The position numbers were made by a program, and so were the translations under genes. Below, one piece after another: positions 58,465-64,000 of a stretch of DNA of 64,000 bases (the stretch's first letter is position 1; the number at the start of each line of letters is the position of its first letter). The stretch is from Rattus norvegicus (lineage: Eukaryota; Chordata; Mammalia; Rodentia; Muridae): contig NC_086034.1 in NCBI RefSeq assembly GCF_036323735.1, positions 68,923,939 to 68,987,938 on the forward strand, in the 5' to 3' direction. Under the pieces are notes generated by a model that searched no databases, was not told the DNA's origin, and saw only the letters and a list, made by a program, of their open reading frames with translations.

Positions 58465-61400
58465 ATGAATATAACGGGAAGCAATAATCACTATTCCTTA
58501 ATATCTCTCAACATCAATGGCCTCAACTCCCCAATAAAAAGACATAGATTAACAAACTGGATATGCAACGAGGACCCTGCATTCTGCTGCCTACAGGAAA
58601 CACACCTCAGAGACAAAGACAGACACTACCTCAGAGTGAAAGGCTGGAAAACAACTTTCCAAGCAAATGGTCAGAAGAAGCAAGCTGGAGTAGCCATTCT
58701 AATATCAAATAAAATCAATTTTCAACTAAAAGTCATCAAAAAAGATAAGGAAGGACACTTCATATTCATCAAAGGAAAAATCCACCAAGATGAACTCTCA
58801 ATCTTAAATATCTATGCCCCAAATACAAGGGCACCTACATATGTAAAAGAAACCTTACTAAAGCTCAAAACACACATTGCACCTCACACAATAATAGTGG
58901 GAGATTTCAACACCCCACTCTCATCAATGGAGAGATCATGGAAAGAGAAATTAAACAGTGATGTCGACAGACTAAGAGAAGTCATGAGCCAAATGGACTT
59001 AATGGATATTTATAGAACATTCTATCCTAAAGCAAAAGGATATACCTTCTTCTCAGCTCCTCATGGTACTTTCTCCAAAATTGACCATATAATTGGTCAA
59101 AAAACGGGCCTCAACAGGTACAGAAAGATAGAAATAATCCCATGCGTGTTATCGGACCACCACGGCCTAAAACTGGTCTTCAATAACAATAAGGGAAGAA
59201 TGCCCACATATGTGGAAATTGATCAATGCTCTACTCAATGATAACCTGGTCAAGGAAGAAATAAAGAAAGAAATTAAAAACTTTTTTAGAATTTAATGAA
59301 AATGAAGGTACAACATACCCAAACTTATGGGACACAATGAAAGCTGTGCTAAGAGGAAAACTCATAGCGCTGAGTGCCTGCAGAAAGAAACAGGAAAGAG
59401 CATATGTCAGCAGCTTGACAGCACACCTAAAAGCTCTAGAACAAAAAGAAGCAAATACACCCAGGAGGAGTAGAAGGCAGGAAATAATCAAACTCAGAGC
59501 TGAAATCAACCAAGTAGAAACAAAAAGGAGCATAGAAAGAATCAACAGAACCAAGAGTTGGTTCTTTGAGAAAATCAACAAGATAGATAAACCCTTAGCC
59601 AGACTAACGAGAGGACACAGAGAGTGCGTCCAATTTAACAAAATCAGAAAAGAAAAGGGAGACATAACTACAGATTCAGAGGAAATTCAAAAAATCATCA
59701 GATCTTACTCTAAAAACCTATATTCAACAAAACTTGAAAATCTTCAGGAAATGGACAATTTCCTAGACAGATACCAGTATCGAAGTTAAATCAGGAACAG
59801 ATAAACCAGTTAAACAACCCCATAACTCCTAAGGAAATAGAAGCAGTCATTAAAGTTCTCCCAACCAAAAAGAGCCCAGGTCCAGACGGGTTTAGTGCAG
59901 AATTCTATCAAACCTTCATAGAAGACCTCATACCAATATTATCCAAACTATTCCACAAAATTGAAACAGATGGATCACTACCAAATACCTTCTACGAAGC
60001 CACAATTACTCTTATACCTAAACCACACAAAGACACAACAAAGAAAGAGAACTTCAGACCAATTTCCCTTATGAATATCGACGCAAAAATACTCAACAAA
60101 ATTCTGGCAAACCGAATTCAAGAGCACATCAAAACAATCATCCACCATGATCAAGTAGGCTTCATCCCAGGCATGCAGGGATGGTTTAATATACGGAAAA
60201 CCATCTACGTGATCCATTATATAAACAAACTGAAAGAACAGAACCACATGATCATTTCATTAGATGCTGAGAAAGCATTTGACAAAATTCAACACCCCTT
60301 CATGATAAAAGTCCTGGAAAGAATAGGAATTCAAGGCCCATACCTAAACATAGTAAAAGCCATATACAGCAAACCAGTTGCTAACATTAAACTAAATGGA
60401 GAGAAACTTGAAGCAATCCCACTAAAATCAGGGACTAGACAAGGCTGCCCACTCTCTCCCTACTTATTCAATATAGTTCTTGAAGTTCTAGCCAGAGCAA
60501 TCAGACAACAAAAGGAGATCAAGGGGATACAGATCGGAAAAGAAGAGGTCAAAATATCACTATTTGCAGATGATATGATAGTATATTTAAGTGATCCCAA
60601 AAGTTCCACCAGAGAACTACTAAAGCTGATAAACAACTTCAGCAAAGTGGCTGGGTATAAAATTAACTCAAATAAATCAGTTGCCTTCCTCTACACAAAG
60701 GAGAAACAAGCCGAGAAAGAAATTAGGGAAACGACACCCTTCATAATAGACCCAAATAATATAAAGTACCTCGATGTGACTTTAACTAAGCAAGTAAAAG
60801 ATCTGTACAATAAGAACTTCAAGATACTGAGGAAAGAAATTGAAGAAGACCTCAGAAGATGGAAAGATCTCCCATGCTCATGGATTGGCAGGATTAATAT
60901 AGTAAAAATGGCCATTTTACCAAAAGCAATCTACAGATTCAATGCAATCCCCATCAAAATACCAATCCAATTCTTCAAAGATTTAGACAGAACAATTTGC
61001 AAATTCATCTGGAATAACAAAAAACCCAGGATAGCTAAAGCTATCCTCAACAATAAAAGGACTTTAGGGGGAATCACTATCCCTGAACTCAAGCAGTATT
61101 ACAGAGCAATAGTGATAAAAACTGCATGGTATTGGTACAGAGACAGACAGATAGACCAATGGAATAGAATTGAAGACCCAGAAATGAACCCACACACCTA
61201 TGGTCACTTGATTTTTGACAAAGGAGCCAAAACCATCCAATGGAAAAAAGATAGCATTTTCAGCAAATGGTGCTGGTTCAACTGGAGGGCAACATGTAGA
61301 AAAATGCAGATCGATCCATGCTTATCACCCTGTACAAAGCTTAAGTCCAAGTGGATCAAGGACCTCCACATCAAACCAGACACACTCAAACTAATAGAAG

Positions 61401-62290
61401 AAAAACTAGGGAAGCATCTGGAACACATGGGCACTGGAAAAAATTTCCTAAACAAAACACCAATGGCTTACGCTCTAAGATAAAGAATCGACAAATGGGA
61501 TCTCATAAAACTGCAAAGCTTCTGTAAGGCAAAGGACACTGTGGTTAGGACAAAACGGCAACCAACAGATTGGGAAAAGATCTTTACCAATCCTACAACA
61601 GATAGAGGCCTTATATCCAAAATATACAAAGAACTCAAGAAGTTAGACCTCAGGGAAACAAATAACCCTATTAAAAAATGGGGTTCAGAGCTAAATAAAG
61701 AATTCACAGCTGAGGAATCCCGAATGGCTGAGAAACACCTAAAGAAATGTTCAACATCTTTAGTCATAAGGGAAATGCAAATCAAAACAACCCTGAGATT
61801 TCACCTCACACCAGTGAGAATGGCTAAGATCAAAAACTCAGGTGACAGCAGATGCTGGCGAGGATGTGGAGAAAGAGGAACACTCCTCCATTGTTGGTGG
61901 GATTGCAGACTGGTACAACCATTGTGGAAATCAGTCTGGAGCTTCCTCAGAAAATTGGACATTGAACTGCCTGAGGATCCAGCTATACCTCTCTTGGGCA
62001 TATACCCAAAAGGTGCCTCAACATATAAAAGAGACACGTGCTCCACTACGTTCATCGCAGCCTTATTTATAATAGCCAGAAAATGGAAAGAACCCAGATG
62101 CCCTTCAACAGAGGAATGGATACAGAAAATGTGGTACATCTACACAATGGAATATTACTCAGCTATCAAAAACAACGAGTTTATGAAATTCGTAGGCAAA
62201 TGGTTGGAACTGGAAAATATCATCCTGAGTGAGCTAACCCAATCACAGAAAGACATACATGGTATGCACTCATTGATAAGTGGCTATTAG
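58465..62290 (+). pseudogene. L1-D ORF2, frameshifted and with a nonsense codon
   Basis: The first ORF (58465-59241, 258 codons) holds the whole endonuclease: LNINGLN, QETHL, VGDFNTPLS and SDHHG. A 2-bp deletion near 59210, a 1-bp insertion at 59282-59287 and a 1-bp deletion near 59777 then change frame three times. The frame from about 59780 to 61483 contains SPGPDGF, the reverse transcriptase core and FADD. TAA at 61481-61483 (TCA in A and B) stops it, and the same frame resumes to the native end at 62290 with the Cys-rich motif. A free endonuclease-like fragment could be made, but not a full reverse transcriptase. Confidence 0.92.
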
Positions 62291-63000
62291 CCCAAATGCT
62301 TGAATTACCCTAGATGTCTAGAACAAACGAAACTCAAGACGGATGATCAAAATGTGAATGCTTCACTCCTTCTTTAAATGAGGAAAAAGAATACCCTTGG
62401 CAGGGAAGGGAGAGGCAAAGATTAAAACAGAGACTGAAGGAACACCCATTCAGAGCCTGCCCCACATGTGGCCCATACATATACAGCCACCCAATTAGAC
62501 AAGATGGATGAAGCAAAGAAGTGCAGACAGACAGGAGCCGGATGTAGATCGCTCCTGAGAGACACAGCCAGAATACAGCAAATACAGAGGCGAATGCCAG
62601 CAGCAAACCACTGAACTGAGAATAGGTCCCCCGTTGAAGGAATCAGTGAAAGAACTGGAAGAGCTTGAAGGGGCTCGAGACCCCATATGTACAACAATGT
62701 CAAGCAACCAGAGCTTCCAGGGACTAAGCTACTACCTAAAGACTATACATGGACTGACCCTGGACTCTGACCTCATAGGTAGCAATGAATATCCTAGTAA
62801 GAGCACCAGTGGAAGGGGAAGCCCTGGGTCCTGCTAAGACTGAACCCCCAGTGAACTAGACTATGGGGAGGAGGGAGGCAATGGGGGGAGGGTTGGGAGG
62901 GGAACACCCATAACACCCATAAGGAAGGGGAGGGGGAGGGGGATGTTTGCCCGGAAACCGGGAAAGGGAATAACACTCGAAATATATATAAGAAATACTC
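62291..63000 (+). other. 3' UTR of L1-D with G-rich tract
   Basis: Collinear with A and B. The stretch 62866-62945 has many runs of three or more G on the sense strand and could form quadruplexes. It ends ACTCAATAAA then A. Confidence 0.88.
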
Positions 63001-63030
63001 AATAAAAAAAAAAAAAAGAACAACAATGCC

Positions 63031-63331
63031 AACCAACCAGAGCTTCCAGGGACTAAACCATTACCGAAATACTATACATGGACTGACCCAGGACTCCAAC
63101 TGCATATGTAGCAGAGAATAACTTGTTGGGGCACCATTGGAAGGGGAAGCCCTTGGTCCTGTCAAGTTGGACCCCCAGTGAAGGGGAGAATGGGGGGCAA
63201 TAAGGGGGATGAATGTGGAGATTATCAGTATGGGGGAGGGGGATGGTGGGCTTGTGCACAGGAAACGGGGAAAGGGAATAACATTTGAAATATAAGAAAT
63301 ATATCTAATAAAAACAAACAAACAAACAAAT
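63031..63331 (+). mobile_element. L1-C 3' UTR, distal part
   Basis: It continues L1-C after L1-D ('aaccaaccagagcttccaggg', the purine-rich tract, 'aataacatttgaaatataag', 'tctaataaaaac'). It ends in an (AAAC)n-type tail. Confidence 0.9.
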
Positions 63332-63343
63332 ACTTGCAAACCA

Positions 63344-63715
63344 AACTCAGGCATGTAGAAAAGAAACTCCACCATAATCAAGTTGGCTTTAATTTAGAGA
63401 TGCAGGGTTGGTTCAATACACTTTATTTCAGAGTTTCAGAGATGGTTCAATACACATGTGTTAGTAAATGAAATAAAGTATATAAATGGACTAAATACAA
63501 AGGCCATGTGCATCTTCTCAAAAGATTCAGAAAGAACATTGACAAAATCCAACATGCATTCATGAATATAATCCTAGAGGATAGGACTGAAAGGAACTTG
63601 GCTCAATATTATGAAAGTTACATATGAAAAACCCACTGCCAGCATTCTCCTTAATGGCAAAACCTTTAAGAAACCTATTGAAATCAGGCATAAGTTAAGG
63701 TTGTTCATTAGTTTA
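63344..63715 (+). mobile_element. Old L1 ORF2, right half of the L1-C target
   Basis: It resumes ORF2 after ACTTGCAAACCA: 'ccataatcaagttggcttt', 'gatgcagggttggttcaa', 'gacaaaatccaacatgcattcatgaa'. Diverged, with an internal partial duplication around 63405-63455 ('ggttcaatacac' twice). Confidence 0.75.
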
Positions 63716-63761
63716 GTTCTCTTTCAGTTTATTCTTTGTTCCGGTGCTAGAGTGTTTAAGG

Positions 63762-63951
63762 CAGTGGTTGTCAATGCATGAGTCTCGACCCTTTGCGGAG
63801 TCATATATCAGATGTCCTGTATATGAGATATTTACTTTATAATTTTAATAGTAGTAAAATTAGGTTTATGAAATAGCAAGTATGATTAGGGGGGGTCACT
63901 ACAACTTGAGAATATGTATGAAAGGCTCACAGTATTAGGAAGCTTGCAGTG
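63762..63951. mobile_element. Short hAT-type DNA transposon (non-autonomous)
   Basis: It opens CAGTGGTTGTCAATGC with a nearby TCTCGACCC, and ends in a shortened reversed terminus (TTAGGAAGCTTGCAGTG). The interior includes 'gtagtaaaattaggtttatgaaatagcaa' and 'gggggggtcactacaacttgag', as in rodent hAT-Charlie MITEs. Imperfect 8-bp flanks, GTTTAAGG and ACTTAAGG, fit hAT target duplication. There is no coding sequence. Confidence 0.75.
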
Positions 63952-64000
63952 ACTTAAGGCAAGACAAGGAAATCAACGTAATACAAGTAGAAGAGGTCAA

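Larger units (their letters stand above)
56522..63015 (+). mobile_element. L1-D: full-length rat L1 nested in L1-C
   Basis: 6.49 kb: rearranged 5' UTR (56522-57307), intact ORF1, ORF2 with three indels and one nonsense codon, 3' UTR, then AATAAA fused to the A tail. A perfect 15-bp target duplication AAGAACAACAATGCC lies at 56507-56521 and 63016-63030. L1-C continues without a gap on the far side. Confidence 0.96.

Overview
The window is mammalian, non-coding and almost wholly built of transposable elements. Two ID SINEs (tRNA-Ala/BC1-derived, with 16-17 bp target-site duplications), very young full-length murine-type LINE-1 copies, B1/B2/B3 SINEs and many (CA)n/(TG)n microsatellites point to a rat (Rattus) genome, in a gene-poor, LINE-rich, AT-rich interval. 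I see no confident host protein-coding gene, rRNA, tRNA or CRISPR array. The only substantial protein-coding sequence is that of L1.

Layout. 1-1.7 kb: AT-rich, no feature recognised. 1.7-3.2 kb: old L1 3' UTR and ORF2 pieces. 3.18-9.94 kb: L1-A (minus strand), nearly full length, inserted in an old L1 ORF2 and apparently carrying a 3'-transduced flank. 10.4-12.4 kb: a rodent medium-reiterated repeat with two similar ends, itself hit by a short L1. 13.15-13.88 kb: a B3-like SINE split by an L1 3' UTR. 15-23.1 kb: a mosaic of older L1s, including one with a twin-priming-type 5' inversion. 23.75 kb: ID element. 24.2-24.6 kb: an unexplained protein-like ORF on the minus strand. 26.8-33.4 kb: L1-B (minus), full length, nested in the 3' end of another L1. 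34-49 kb: microsatellites, an ancient L1M ORF2, MER-type repeats, a second ID, B2/B3 SINEs and older L1 3' UTRs. 50.2-63.7 kb: three plus-strand L1s nested inside one another (old L1, then L1-C, then L1-D). 63.76-63.95 kb: a short hAT-like DNA transposon.

The three young L1s (A, B, D) have the standard plan: 5' UTR promoter units, ORF1 (RNA-binding trimer protein), a spacer of about 59 nt, ORF2 (endonuclease, reverse transcriptase, Cys-rich C-terminus), and a 3' UTR with a G-rich tract and poly(A). None has both ORFs intact. L1-D has an open ORF1 but a broken ORF2. L1-A has a nearly complete ORF2 but a nonsense codon in ORF1. L1-B has lesions in both, though it keeps a 1218-codon ORF2 body. 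The target-site duplications give a relative insertion order at several loci. That insertion history is the most informative content here; I found no previously undescribed multi-gene system.
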